A stretch of DNA of 64,000 nt from Alistipes sp. GTDB taxonomy: Bacteria; Bacteroidota; Bacteroidia; Bacteroidales; Rikenellaceae. The notes below the pieces were generated by a model, which worked only from the letters and a program-made list of their open reading frames with translations, did not search any database and was not told where the DNA came from. The position numbers were made by a program, and so were the translations under genes. Shown in pieces: positions 41,231 to 51,705 of the stretch. Every line of letters begins with the position of its first letter. The first letter of the stretch is position 1. The stretch spans positions 1 through 64,000 of the forward strand of contig JAFVOR010000027.1 in assembly GCA_017505725.1 (NCBI GenBank), in the 5' to 3' direction.

Positions 41231-41258
41231 AAACCGAGCGATTTTGCTCGGTTTTTTT
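41231..41258 (+). terminator. Intrinsic terminator of galM
   Basis: AAACCGAGC pairs with GCTCGGTTT around GATTTT, followed by TTTT. Confidence 0.9.
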
Positions 41259-41287
41259 GTGCCATTCAAAATTAATTTCTATTTTTG
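41256..41287 (+). promoter_or_regulatory. Promoter of the structured RNA
   Basis: TTTG at 41256-41259 and TATTTTTG at 41280-41287 are 20 bases apart, a full -33/-7 match. The -33 element lies within the T-tract of the galM terminator. The predicted start (about 41291-41294) coincides with the first hairpin of the RNA. Confidence 0.75.
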
Positions 41288-41290
41288 TAG

Positions 41291-41551
41291 TACAATCTCT
41301 CGGGATTGTAGACATATTAATTATTAGTGAAAGTGTTTCGCTAATCCTTAGTAGTAAAATTTGGCGATTTTAGATAACAAGGATAAGCATTCAAACACTC
41401 ACCACCGCATTTGGTATATCATTTTCTATATACCATTCGGTGTGGGGTATTGTTTATTTGTTATCGGGCCACGCCAAATGCCTACTACTGGATAAACGAA
41501 CGACTCCACACTTTCTTTATTTATAGATCCGCCCGTTCGGAGTTGGCGAGC
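41291..41551 (+). ncRNA. Structured RNA, candidate 6S-like RNA or structured 5' leader
   Basis: A 363-base gene-free gap that is highly foldable. The 5' hairpin is TACAATC/GATTGTA (41291-41310). The second is TTAGTGAAA/TTTCGCTAA (41323-41343). The core rod is 41346-41491: AGTAGT/ACTACT, ATTTGGCG/CGCCAAAT, GATAACAA/TTGTTATC, ACTC--CACCG/CGGTG--GGGT and the apical TGGTATAT/ATATACCA. Internal loops are asymmetric, the largest at 41381-41392 on the 5' side. In the 3' part CGACTCC can pair with GGAGTTG (41539-41545), or CGAACG with CGTTCG, mutually exclusively. Rod shape, single bubble and dedicated promoter recall 6S RNA (a Bacteroidales 6S-like motif is known). No terminator separates it from the lipoprotein gene, so a leader role is possible. 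Confidence 0.6.
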
Positions 41552-41571
41552 AATCAAAAACTTAAAGTATT

Positions 41572-42081
41572 ATGAAGAGATTTTTTCTAACTCTTTCGGT
41601 GGCTGCAGCATTGTTTACAGGTTGCGCTACAACTACGGTTGTTCAAACAACCGACTATATGGAGTCGTCTGCTCGCGTGCTTGAGCCCGAGCAGAGTATG
41701 TTGCTTACGCCATTGATTGCCGATTTGAAGGTGTCTGACGAGAAGGTCTATTACACCGAGACCGAAGCCTTTGCAAATCTTGAGGTCTCACCAGCTTTGT
41801 TGCAAAATATCACCGAGCTCAAGAAAATAGCACTGAGTCGTGCTGCCCGTGCGCACAAGGCAGATGTATTGGTGGGCTCTACAATCGATGTTATCACAAA
41901 GGATAAGCGATTGGAGATTACAATTTCGGGTTATCCTGCATACTATGTCAAGTTCCGTAACGTAACAAAGAGCGATGTCGATTTGCTGCAGGAGTCGCGA
42001 AAACTTCACACGAAGGATGGAGCAGAGATTGTGAACGCTCCAAAGTCGAGATTCGAGAATCGAAATATTGTCAATAGATAG
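41572..42081 (+). CDS. Lipoprotein of unknown function
   Basis: 169 residues with a lipobox (LFTGC, Cys18) after a short signal peptide. The mature part has a threonine-rich start and a central segment (ALSRAARAHKADVLVGSTIDV) that recurs in uncharacterised Bacteroidales lipoproteins, where it looks like a small alpha/beta domain. No catalytic motif is seen. It lies directly downstream of the structured RNA and 12 bases before an outer-membrane barrel gene, so the two proteins probably act together in the outer membrane. Confidence 0.8.
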   Translation: MKRFFLTLSVAAALFTGCATTTVVQTTDYMESSARVLEPEQSMLLTPLIADLKVSDEKVYYTETEAFANLEVSPALLQNITELKKIALSRAARAHKADVLVGSTIDVITKDKRLEITISGYPAYYVKFRNVTKSDVDLLQESRKLHTKDGAEIVNAPKSRFENRNIVNR

Positions 42082-42093
42082 GAGTGTCATTAT

Positions 42094-42939
42094 ATGAAAC
42101 GATTTGTTTTTGGTGTAATCGCATTGCTATTGCTTGGTGTGCCATTCTCTGTATCGGCACAGCGCAATACCGTAACCGGTGCTATGATTATCCATAATAC
42201 CGACGTTATAAGGTCTAAGAAGGCAAAGAGTCCTAAGAAGCAATTTGCTGTTGCCGATATAAATAAGGGCTATCAGCAGGAGGTGTCGTTTGCCTATTCA
42301 TTGATGTTCGATACCGGCTCTATGATCAATCTGAACTATGTGGGCGGCTATCGTTTCAATCATCACTTCTATGTGGGCCTTGGTACGGGACTGGATTTTT
42401 CGACAAATAACGATAAAGGTTTTGTATGCTATGGTGAGATGAAGTACATCGATGGGTATCGATATATTCCTTACCATTATATGGATGGTCTATATTCTGC
42501 TGAACTAAAGATTGGCAAAAGGTATCTTGATAGTTACTGGGGTTTACCAATGCAAACAGTTGCTGTGCCATTATATGTACATCTGCGCACCTATTTTATG
42601 AAGACAAAGTGGACTCCTTTCCTTGCGTTTTCTGCTGGTGTACGTTTATCTTCCTCCAAAAAACTGGATGTCTATGACGTAAGAATAGATAAAGGCAGCG
42701 ATATTTGGTCATCGTGGTATTACTATGTTGGAGATTATTCCCGTACTATTGAATATGGCGCTGTGACAGGAATGTTCGAGGTGATGCCGGGTGTGAGCTA
42801 TCAACACAAAAGTGGTACGGCCTTCAATTTTCAGTTTGGATTTGCTACGCGCAGCGGAGATTATGATATACTAGGCAATTATGATATTGAACATTGTTGG
42901 GATTTTGGTTTCACTATGCGATTGGGCGTGGTGTTCTAA
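42094..42939 (+). CDS. Outer-membrane beta-barrel protein of unknown function
   Basis: 281 residues. The signal peptide ends SVSAQ. From about 60 on, alternating hydrophobic/aromatic strands suggest a small barrel (LNYVGGYRFNHHFYVGLGTGLDF, in two strands; FLAFSAGVRL), ending MRLGVVF with a C-terminal Phe as outer-membrane proteins usually have. The strand order and several motifs (GGYRF, VAVPLYVHLRTYF, TPFLAFSAG) parallel the barrel half of the TonB-C fusion protein at 24830-25912, so they are likely homologous. Substrate or role is unknown. Confidence 0.78.
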   Translation: MKRFVFGVIALLLLGVPFSVSAQRNTVTGAMIIHNTDVIRSKKAKSPKKQFAVADINKGYQQEVSFAYSLMFDTGSMINLNYVGGYRFNHHFYVGLGTGLDFSTNNDKGFVCYGEMKYIDGYRYIPYHYMDGLYSAELKIGKRYLDSYWGLPMQTVAVPLYVHLRTYFMKTKWTPFLAFSAGVRLSSSKKLDVYDVRIDKGSDIWSSWYYYVGDYSRTIEYGAVTGMFEVMPGVSYQHKSGTAFNFQFGFATRSGDYDILGNYDIEHCWDFGFTMRLGVVF

Positions 42940-42952
42940 TATGGTGAAAATG

Positions 42953-42996
42953 TAACAACAAAAAATCGCAGAGTAATCTGCGATTTTTTGTTGTTA
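42953..42996. terminator. Bidirectional terminator
   Basis: A perfect 20-bp stem (42953-42972 with 42977-42996) and a GTAA loop. ATCGCAGA/TCTGCGAT is the core, flanked by A6/T6. It overlaps the stop codon of the convergent C11 protease gene. Confidence 0.93.
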
Positions 42997-45030
42997 GTGT
43001 GTAGCCTTGTACCACGCGGTTTGTTGCCAGAGGTCGGCGTAGTGTGCGACAAATGCCGAGGTGGTGATACCGCTATATTTATTGATGTCGTGGTAGTATT
43101 TGTTGCCACTGCCATATGCCGAGTAGAATTGGTCGGTATGGTGGCGCGAGGTCACAGTCTTGTCGAATTGTGCATTGAATGCCACTACAGCCTCGCTGTC
43201 TGCACACGACTGCTCGATGATATCGCCCAAGTCGTAGAACGAGTGCACCGATTGGCCCTCGTAGTATTGAACATTGCGGAGCGAGAAGTCGCTCTTTACA
43301 GCAGCCTCGTTTACTCTCTTGACTGTCGCTGCCAACGCCTCGAGTTCGGCGGTGTGTGTGAGTGCCACGCAAGCCGATGGGGTAGAGGCCTCGGTGCGAT
43401 AGTGGTCGACATAGGTGCGGCATATCGCCTCGAGATCATAGCTTGTGCCACCATTCTGGAGCATAAGCGGAATGATCTTGTTGTACGGGAATCCGTAGCC
43501 CATAACCTCGCAAGGCGAAGCTATGATGTATTTTGTTACATTTCGCAACTCGTATGCGCTCTCGATGTTACCCATAAAGCAGGCATCGAAGAGAATGTAT
43601 TCGAGCGTAATGTTGTTTGCGGCAATGGCTTGCGCTACCTCGCTCACATCGTATCGTACGGTAGTGCCATTGTCTCCGAGGTGACGAGTGATTTCTGCCG
43701 ATGGGTTGCGTTGCCACATCTGCGATGGGTCAATACCCAACTTTCTGAGCCTTGATGCCTGTGATGAGCTTCCCTCCTTTGGTACCCACGCAAGTCCGTG
43801 CGAGCCGATAACCATTGCGTATTTCTCGGCCGGAGCAAAATCCAATGCGCGACGTATATTCGATGCAAATAGCTCAGCATTATAAGGTGTCGGTAAGTCG
43901 AAGTCTGCAACCTTCTCTTTGACAGCCTTGCCAAGTTCTGTATCGTAGCGTAACTCATAGAGTGCGCCATCGGTGGTGCTTTCGGTAGAGATAGCCATAA
44001 CTTGTGCATCGCCCTGAATATTCTTGCTCAGAGCCTCGAGCATCCTCTTGGTGTTGTTCGAGAAGTATGGCTCCTTGAGGGCTGTGCCAATATACTGAAC
44101 TATAATGGTTTGTGGTGCAAGAGGTTTGCGCTGGAAAACCTTTATGGTAGAGCGACAATCGGGCGACTCCTTGAGGAATACCTCTATCTCGCCTAACTCG
44201 AGCGTTGCACCAGAGTCATTTCTGGTGGTGGAGATAACCTCGAAATGGGTTGCATCGCTCTTAACAACTGTGAAAGATGTTGATGATGCAACAAAATCGA
44301 GCTCGAACCCTGCCTTTGCTTCGAACATATTTCGTCGGTTGGCCTCGCCCGGCAGCATCACCAAGTTGCGGTCGAACACGATGGCCGGAACTTGGTAGAC
44401 CTCTATTTTACCCCCTTGGGTTACGCCATTAACAACAAAGCCGACCGTTCCAATATGGCGATTTTCGGTAGTGTTGTTGCTGGCGGTGGCCTTGATGGTT
44501 ATGGCGTACTCGTCGCGATAGTTTTTTGTTCCGAGTGTAGCGGTGATCTCGCCTGTGGTTGTCAGCTGAATATCCTCTGCTTTCGATACTATGCGCGCCG
44601 TGCCCTTCGATCCCTCGATGGCATCGATCGATAGTGAGCTATCTTTGACAATAACCTGTGGTAACTGATAGGCCGAAACACCAACAAAGCGGGTGGAGAG
44701 GAGCTTGAAGTTCAAATCACTCAGTCGTACCGTGTCTGCGCCATTGTTTGCTTGCAGTGTGGTTGTGGTGATGGTGATGCTCTCCTTTTCGTCGCACTTT
44801 GTGCCACTCGATGGGTCGCAGGTGAATCCTTGATAATCGATGATTTGCCAGTCGTGTTTGGCTCGGAATGAAAAAGTATTGATGCTTCCCTCGGCTCCAT
44901 CGAGCAGTAGCTGGCGGTTGCTGATGCCAGACATCAGTTGCAAATCGTTGATATTTGCCTTCTCTCCCGAGTTGATACATCCACTTAGGAGCAGGGAGCA
45001 CATTGTTAATAGTGTGTATAATTTTCTCAT
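42994..45030 (-). CDS. Clostripain-related (C11) cysteine protease lipoprotein
   Basis: 678 residues from MRKLYTLLTM, chosen for its lipobox (LLLSGC, Cys18). Residues about 25-310 are beta-rich repeats resembling bacterial Ig-like/BACON modules. The peptidase domain follows: the catalytic His is in VIGSHGLAWV (His410) and the catalytic Cys is in LFDACFMGNIE (Cys484), the clan CD arrangement of C11 peptidases. These cleave after Arg or Lys and usually self-activate. A Bacteroidales commensal C11 protease is likely surface-exposed. It has its own promoter just after the DUF4919 gene. Confidence 0.9.
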   Translation of the reverse strand: MRKLYTLLTMCSLLLSGCINSGEKANINDLQLMSGISNRQLLLDGAEGSINTFSFRAKHDWQIIDYQGFTCDPSSGTKCDEKESITITTTTLQANNGADTVRLSDLNFKLLSTRFVGVSAYQLPQVIVKDSSLSIDAIEGSKGTARIVSKAEDIQLTTTGEITATLGTKNYRDEYAITIKATASNNTTENRHIGTVGFVVNGVTQGGKIEVYQVPAIVFDRNLVMLPGEANRRNMFEAKAGFELDFVASSTSFTVVKSDATHFEVISTTRNDSGATLELGEIEVFLKESPDCRSTIKVFQRKPLAPQTIIVQYIGTALKEPYFSNNTKRMLEALSKNIQGDAQVMAISTESTTDGALYELRYDTELGKAVKEKVADFDLPTPYNAELFASNIRRALDFAPAEKYAMVIGSHGLAWVPKEGSSSQASRLRKLGIDPSQMWQRNPSAEITRHLGDNGTTVRYDVSEVAQAIAANNITLEYILFDACFMGNIESAYELRNVTKYIIASPCEVMGYGFPYNKIIPLMLQNGGTSYDLEAICRTYVDHYRTEASTPSACVALTHTAELEALAATVKRVNEAAVKSDFSLRNVQYYEGQSVHSFYDLGDIIEQSCADSEAVVAFNAQFDKTVTSRHHTDQFYSAYGSGNKYYHDINKYSGITTSAFVAHYADLWQQTAWYKATH

Positions 45031-45058
45031 CTCTTCGTATTTGGTCAAAATTGAGCTG

Positions 45059-45066
45059 CAAAGGTA
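45059..45066 (-). promoter_or_regulatory. -7 promoter box for the C11 protease gene
   Basis: TACCTTTG on the minus strand, 28 bases before the chosen start codon and right after the DUF4919 stop. Confidence 0.65.
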
Positions 45067-45072
45067 CTCAAT

Positions 45073-45801
45073 TTATTTGTATTCTCTTGGTTTGAGGTTA
45101 TTGAATTGCCAAGTGCGCTCGCGCTTGAAGGTGTAGTTGTCGGGCTTGTTCCAATATATTCGGCTATAGTCAAAGTAGTAACCCTTGACCTTCTCGCGAG
45201 GGAAGTCAAATGGAACAAACTCAACAGTGCGACTTATGATGCGCCCCTTGAGGTAGTTGATATTCTTGGATGCAATGTAGTCCAAACCGTGTGCAAACAT
45301 AATTATGTGCATCGGACTCTTCTCTTTGAGTCCATCACCAGACTGCTCGATGCATTTCAAGATTCCGTTCAGGTGGTCGGAGTACGCCAACTCACGCACT
45401 CGGTCGCCCGATGCTCCATAGGCGTAGACCAAGATGTTGAGTAGCGTTGGCGAAAATGGGTCCGCCTCCATAGCGGCAATGCCTGCAGCAATAAGCTCGT
45501 CGATGTCGTGTACCGAAGGGGTGTCAATCGATATTCGTGCCATAATCTCTTGCACACGGCTCATCGATGGATTCGCCTCCAATGGCTTGTACTCGGGTTG
45601 AAAGGCAAATCCGTAGTAGAGATGATGGTACTCATCCTCCGACATTGGCTTACCCTCCTTGTAGCGGAGCATAAGATTCGGATAGTAGAGTGGTGAATCG
45701 ACATTGCTTATATTTGCGAATATAAGGTCATTGTTCGGAGTCTTGGCTGATGCCGATATTACTGCGAACAGAGTGAGAAGTATGACTATTATCCTTTTCA
45801 T
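45073..45801 (-). CDS. Exported DUF4919 protein
   Basis: 242 residues, signal peptide (1-19, ISASA). The remainder matches the pattern of DUF4919: YYPNLMLRYKEGKPMSEDEYHHLYYGFAF (in pieces), helical repeats around 95-165 resembling a tetratricopeptide layout, and a C-terminal WNKPDNYTFKRERTW segment. The function is unknown. It starts 23 bases after dapA and may be the last gene of the ligA-dapA-DUF4919 transcript. Confidence 0.82.
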   Translation of the reverse strand: MKRIIVILLTLFAVISASAKTPNNDLIFANISNVDSPLYYPNLMLRYKEGKPMSEDEYHHLYYGFAFQPEYKPLEANPSMSRVQEIMARISIDTPSVHDIDELIAAGIAAMEADPFSPTLLNILVYAYGASGDRVRELAYSDHLNGILKCIEQSGDGLKEKSPMHIIMFAHGLDYIASKNINYLKGRIISRTVEFVPFDFPREKVKGYYFDYSRIYWNKPDNYTFKRERTWQFNNLKPREYK

Positions 45802-45824
45802 TCGACCAATAAACGCACTTGTGA

Positions 45825-46712
45825 CTACTTTTCGTATTCTGTAATCAGTGTTTTCATCTTCGCTTGCAACGCCTCGCTACCCGAAACAAGTGGCAGACGC
45901 ATAGTGTTGGTGCAGATGCCCTTTGTGTAGAGTGCTGTCTTGATACCTACAGGATTACCCTCCTCGAAAAGAGCCGATATTATGCCGTCAAGAGCATTCA
46001 ATTTCTGCTCCGCCTCCTCGATGTTGCCTGCAAGGGCAAGAGTTACAACCTCCTTTGTCTCGGCAGGATAGGCATTTGCCAAGACCGATATTACGCCTAC
46101 GCCACCTCGCTTTACTACCTCTACTGTCAATCCGTCGTCACCCGATATGAGCAAGAAATCGCTTGGAGTCAAAGCTCTAATCTCTGCCATCTGCTCCAAA
46201 TCGCCCGAAGCCTCCTTTACGCCGATGATGTTGTCGCAGTCGGCTGCCAAACGAGCAATTGTAGCAGGTGTCATATTTACCCCTGTTCGTCCCGGAATAT
46301 TGTAGAGCATAACGGGCAGCGGTGAAGCCTCGGCAATGGCCTTGAAGTGCTGGTATAATCCCTCTTGATTTGGCTTGTTGTAGTATGGGTTGACGCTCAG
46401 TACTGCACTATAACCACTCAAGTCCCAGCCCTTGAGAGTTGCCAATACATCGCGAGTGCAGTTGCCTCCTATGCCGACCATCAGCGCAACACGACCTGCT
46501 ACTCGCTCACGCACAAAGCGAACCAACGCCTTGCGCTCGTCGGTCGTCAGAGTCGGAGTCTCGCCCGTTGTGCCAAGCACAAGGATGTAGTCTACGCCCC
46601 CTTCGACGAGGTTATCGACAATCTTTGCCAGTGCGGCAAAATCTACTGCTCCGTTCTCCATAAATGGTGTGACAAGTGCCACGCCCAACCCCTTGAAAAT
46701 ATCTCTATTCAT
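45825..46712 (-). CDS. dapA: 4-hydroxy-tetrahydrodipicolinate synthase
   Basis: Condenses pyruvate with aspartate semialdehyde, the first step of the diaminopimelate/lysine branch. The start giving MNRDIFKGLG was chosen; the 12-codon upstream extension overlaps ligA. 295 residues. The barrel motifs are intact: LGTTGE (47-51 and following), catalytic Tyr137 in VMLYNIPGRTG, and the Schiff-base Lys166 in IIGVKEASGD. It supplies both cell-wall DAP and lysine. It lies 13 bases downstream of ligA. Confidence 0.97.
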   Translation of the reverse strand: MNRDIFKGLGVALVTPFMENGAVDFAALAKIVDNLVEGGVDYILVLGTTGETPTLTTDERKALVRFVRERVAGRVALMVGIGGNCTRDVLATLKGWDLSGYSAVLSVNPYYNKPNQEGLYQHFKAIAEASPLPVMLYNIPGRTGVNMTPATIARLAADCDNIIGVKEASGDLEQMAEIRALTPSDFLLISGDDGLTVEVVKRGGVGVISVLANAYPAETKEVVTLALAGNIEEAEQKLNALDGIISALFEEGNPVGIKTALYTKGICTNTMRLPLVSGSEALQAKMKTLITEYEK

Positions 46713-46725
46713 AACCATATGCTTT

Positions 46726-48819
<2,094 letters not shown>

Positions 48820-48827
48820 TTATTGGG

Positions 48828-48835
48828 TAAAGATA
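48828..48835 (-). promoter_or_regulatory. Possible -7 box (TATCTTTA) for ligA
   Basis: TATCTTTA, one base off the consensus, 23 bases before the ligA start. It is the same variant as upstream of the M23-like/dxr unit. Confidence 0.4.
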
Positions 48836-48875
48836 CGGAGTTTTTTTGAATTGTTGAAAAAAAATATTGATAAAA

Positions 48876-48907
48876 TTTGTTGCACTCGATTCCTTGCCAT
48901 ATATTTG
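48876..48907 (+). promoter_or_regulatory. Promoter of the small acidic protein gene
   Basis: TTTG at 48876-48879 and TATATTTG at 48900-48907, 20 bases apart, a full match to the -33/-7 pattern. It implies a leader of about 30 nt. Confidence 0.75.
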
Positions 48908-48942
48908 CGCCAAGTTTAACGTAAATAACACAGAATAGATAT

Positions 48943-49269
48943 ATGGCACCAAGTATGAAGAAAAAATTGGTTGTTGCTTTCAATAACCTTAGCGCCGAGT
49001 TGCAAGAGGCCGTCAAGCTCGCTTATCCTACCGGTTTTGCCGACTTTATGATGCGTATCCCAAAGCCAAATGGCGAGTTCTTTTTTGCAGTACCTTACGA
49101 GACCGATGAGATTAGCTACCTTGTGAAGATCGATGTCAAAATTGACGACGCATCGACCGAGGAGGAGGATAAGGATTACTACGATGACGATTTGAAGGGT
49201 GCCGACGAGTTTGCAAACGACGATTCGGACGATGACGAGCCATCCGATAACTCCGATTTCGATATCTAA
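48943..49269 (+). CDS. Small protein of unknown function with acidic tail
   Basis: 108 residues. The first 70 contain MKKKLVVAFNNLSAELQEA and a compact stretch PNGEFFFAVPYETDEISYLVKIDV with beta-strand character. The last 38 residues are almost all Asp, Glu and Ser (EEEDKDYYDDDL, DDSDDDEPSD). There is no signal peptide or membrane segment, so it is cytoplasmic. It has a near-consensus promoter and its own terminator, so it is an independently and probably strongly expressed gene. The acidic tail could bind basic partners such as ribosomal or DNA-binding proteins; that is speculation. No family was recognised. Confidence 0.85.
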   Translation: MAPSMKKKLVVAFNNLSAELQEAVKLAYPTGFADFMMRIPKPNGEFFFAVPYETDEISYLVKIDVKIDDASTEEEDKDYYDDDLKGADEFANDDSDDDEPSDNSDFDI

Positions 49270-49290
49270 TCAATTATCTATCAGCAATAT

Positions 49291-49328
49291 GAGCCTGTCT
49301 AACAATTTCGTTAGATGGGCTCTTTTTA
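49291..49328 (+). terminator. Intrinsic terminator
   Basis: GAGCCTGTCTAAC pairs (two G-T) with GTTAGATGGGCTC around AATTTC, followed by TTTTT. It closely resembles the terminator at 27276. Confidence 0.85.
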
Positions 49329-49457
49329 TTTCTGCCCATCTCTTCTTTGTGCGTTAGTGCGGACTCGGTGGTGATAGCGCATCTGCGGTAGCCTCTGTTG
49401 CCGGAGAGGTTTTGCTTTGTGGCCTTTTTGGGGGTGGTCGTCTTGCGCCTATAAAAT

Positions 49458-49501
49458 TTTTAATTTTAATTTTTAATTCTTAATTTGTTTTTGTATCTTT
49501 G
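49458..49501 (+). promoter_or_regulatory. AT run and -7 box for ackA
   Basis: A TTTTAAT/TCTTAAT 7-base periodic run (49458-49487) is followed by TATCTTTG (49494-49501), 38 bases before the ackA ATG. The bases 49330-49457 between the previous terminator and this run hold no gene that I can see. Confidence 0.65.
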
Positions 49502-49539
49502 TTGCAATTAAGCAATAAATCACAATAAAACATAAGATT

Positions 49540-50745
49540 ATGGTAATTTTAGTATTGAATTGCGGTAGCTCGTCTATTAAGTATCAGGTACTTGATGTAG
49601 AGGCTGCATCGCACAAGTTGCTCGCTAAGGGTATCGTTGATCGTATTGGTTTGCCAGAGGGAGACCTCGTGCACAAGCCTGTTGGTAAGGATAATTTCCA
49701 CCTCCACCAGCCAATTGCTGACCACACCACAGGTATCAGCCTTGTGTTGGAGGCTCTCACAAATGCCGAGCACGGCGTTATCTCGTCGCTCGATGAGGTG
49801 AAGGCTGTGGGCCATCGTGTAGCGCACGGTGGTGAGTTCTTCGCTGATAGCGCAGTAGTAACCGAGGAGGTAAAGGAGCAGATTCGCTCGTTGTTTGCTA
49901 TTGCTCCATTGCACAACCCTGCAAACTTGGAGGGTATCCTCTCGATCGAGAAGGTGTTGCCTTCGGTACCTCAGGTAGCTGTATTCGACACCTCGTTCCA
50001 CCAGTCGATTCCGGCACGCAACTATCTCTATGCACTCCCAATGGAGTACTACGAGAAGTATCGTGTTCGTCGCTATGGTTTCCACGGAACAAGCCACAAG
50101 TTCGTAGCAAAGCGTGGCGCCGAGTTGTGTGGTCTTGATCTCGAGAACTCGAAGATTGTGACTTGCCACGTTGGTAATGGAGGTTCGGTAACTGCAGTTT
50201 TGAATGGAAAGTCATACTGCACCTCGATGGGCTTCTCGCCGGTTGATGGTCTGATGATGGGTACCCGTTGTGGTGATGTTGACCCAAGCGCAGTTCTCTA
50301 TATCGCAGAGAAGGAGGGTATGAATTTTGCCGAGATCAACACTATGATTAACAAGAAGTCGGGTGTAGAGGCTGTATCTGGTGTATCGAGCGATATGCGT
50401 GATATCGATGCTGCTTACGAGGCTGGTAACGAGCGTGCAATTCTTGCTCGCGATATGTACTACGACCGCGTGAAGCAGTATGTAGGTAAGTACGCTGCTT
50501 TGATGGGCGGTATCGATTTGCTTATCTTCACTGGTGGTGTGGGCGAGAACTCGAGCGATTTGCGTCGTTGGGTATCGCACAATATGGAGTTCATCGGCAT
50601 TGAGATTAACGATGAGTTGAACGATAAGACTCGAGGTACAGATACTATCCTCTCGACAGAGGCTTCGAAGGTTAAGGTTGCAGTCATCGCAACAAATGAG
50701 GAGTTGGTGATTGCACAGGATACCTATAGACTAATCAACGATTAG
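49540..50745 (+). CDS. ackA: Acetate kinase
   Basis: Converts acetyl phosphate and ADP to acetate and ATP, the energy-yielding end of acetate fermentation. 401 residues, typical of AckA and longer than butyrate kinases (about 355). The actin-like ASKHA fold starts with LVLNCGSSSIKYQVLD. Further signatures are GHRVAHGGEFF, VFDTSFHQ, RRYGFHGTSHK and TGGVGENS. It is paired with a phosphate acyltransferase 45 bases downstream, together forming a substrate-level phosphorylation module. Confidence 0.96.
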   Translation: MVILVLNCGSSSIKYQVLDVEAASHKLLAKGIVDRIGLPEGDLVHKPVGKDNFHLHQPIADHTTGISLVLEALTNAEHGVISSLDEVKAVGHRVAHGGEFFADSAVVTEEVKEQIRSLFAIAPLHNPANLEGILSIEKVLPSVPQVAVFDTSFHQSIPARNYLYALPMEYYEKYRVRRYGFHGTSHKFVAKRGAELCGLDLENSKIVTCHVGNGGSVTAVLNGKSYCTSMGFSPVDGLMMGTRCGDVDPSAVLYIAEKEGMNFAEINTMINKKSGVEAVSGVSSDMRDIDAAYEAGNERAILARDMYYDRVKQYVGKYAALMGGIDLLIFTGGVGENSSDLRRWVSHNMEFIGIEINDELNDKTRGTDTILSTEASKVKVAVIATNEELVIAQDTYRLIND

Positions 50746-50790
50746 TCAATGTAAAATGCAAAATTCAGAATGCAGTATTAAATAAAAAAT

Positions 50791-51693
50791 ATGAAACATT
50801 TATCAGAAATAGTAGATGCTGCCCGTGCGCGTGGTCGCAAGCGTTTGGCAGTAGCATATGGTCAGGATGCACACACTATCGAGGCTGTGTACGATGCTTA
50901 CAAGGATGGCTTCGTCGAGGCAACACTCTTTGGTGACAAGGAGGTTATCGAGAATACCTGCGCAGAGTTGGGTGTCGATCCTTCGATTTTTACAATTGTA
51001 GACGAGAAGAACCCTGCCAAGGCTGTTGCAGCAGCGGTTAAGGCGGTAGTGTCAAACGAGGCTGATGTCCTGATGAAGGGCTTGGTTTCGACCGATGTCT
51101 ATATGCGTGGTATCCTGAACAAGGAGGCCGGTTTGTTCCCTCCAAAGGGAGTGTTGAGCCATATCTCGGTATTCGAGTGGGCGGGCTATCACAAGTTGCT
51201 CCTCGCATCGGATATCGCAGTGTTGCCATTGCCGGATTTGAAGCAGAAGCAGGCTCTCATCAAGTATATAGCACAGGTGGCTAAGACCTTGGAGATTGAG
51301 ACTCCAAAGATTGCTTGCGTAGCAGCAATGGAGTTGGTGAATGCCAATATCCCTGCAATGGCAGAGGCTGCTATCCTCTCGAAGATGGCAGACCGTGGTC
51401 AGCTCGGCAATGTGATTGTTGATGGCCCGCTCTCGCTCGATATCGCACTCTACAAGGAGGTTGCAGAGCACAAGAAGATCAAGGGCTCGGCAGTTGCGGG
51501 TGATGCAGATGCGTTGTTGTTCCCTAACATCGAGGCGGGTAATGTATTCTTCAAGAGTGTGTCGCACATCGGTGGTGGCGAGTTGGCTGCTATGGTTGTC
51601 GGTACAAACAAGCCTTGCGTGTTGACCTCGCGTGGTGATTCGGCTCTGTCGAAGAAGTACTCGATTGCGTTGGCTTGCTTGTCTGCAAAATAA
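50791..51693 (+). CDS. Phosphate acetyl/butyryltransferase (PTA_PTB family)
   Basis: 300 residues, the size of phosphate butyryltransferase (Ptb) rather than the usual Pta of about 330 or the 700-residue enzyme. Motifs: ARGRKRLAVAYGQD, ADVLMKGLVSTDVYMRGIL, SHISVFEW, NVIVDGPLSLDIAL and the late IGGGELAAMVVGTNKPCVLTSRGDS (in parts). It transfers an acyl group between CoA and phosphate. Because the adjacent kinase looks like acetate kinase, acetyl-CoA is the probable substrate, but butyryl or branched acyl groups are possible. It is cotranscribed with ackA and followed by aroQ. Confidence 0.88.
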   Translation: MKHLSEIVDAARARGRKRLAVAYGQDAHTIEAVYDAYKDGFVEATLFGDKEVIENTCAELGVDPSIFTIVDEKNPAKAVAAAVKAVVSNEADVLMKGLVSTDVYMRGILNKEAGLFPPKGVLSHISVFEWAGYHKLLLASDIAVLPLPDLKQKQALIKYIAQVAKTLEIETPKIACVAAMELVNANIPAMAEAAILSKMADRGQLGNVIVDGPLSLDIALYKEVAEHKKIKGSAVAGDADALLFPNIEAGNVFFKSVSHIGGGELAAMVVGTNKPCVLTSRGDSALSKKYSIALACLSAK

Positions 51694-51705
51694 AACATTC
51701 AAGCA

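Noticed and set aside
41231..41571. RNase P RNA, tmRNA or SRP RNA in the galM downstream gap
   Set aside because: The conserved core strings of those RNAs are not present; only the rod-like 6S-type fold fits.
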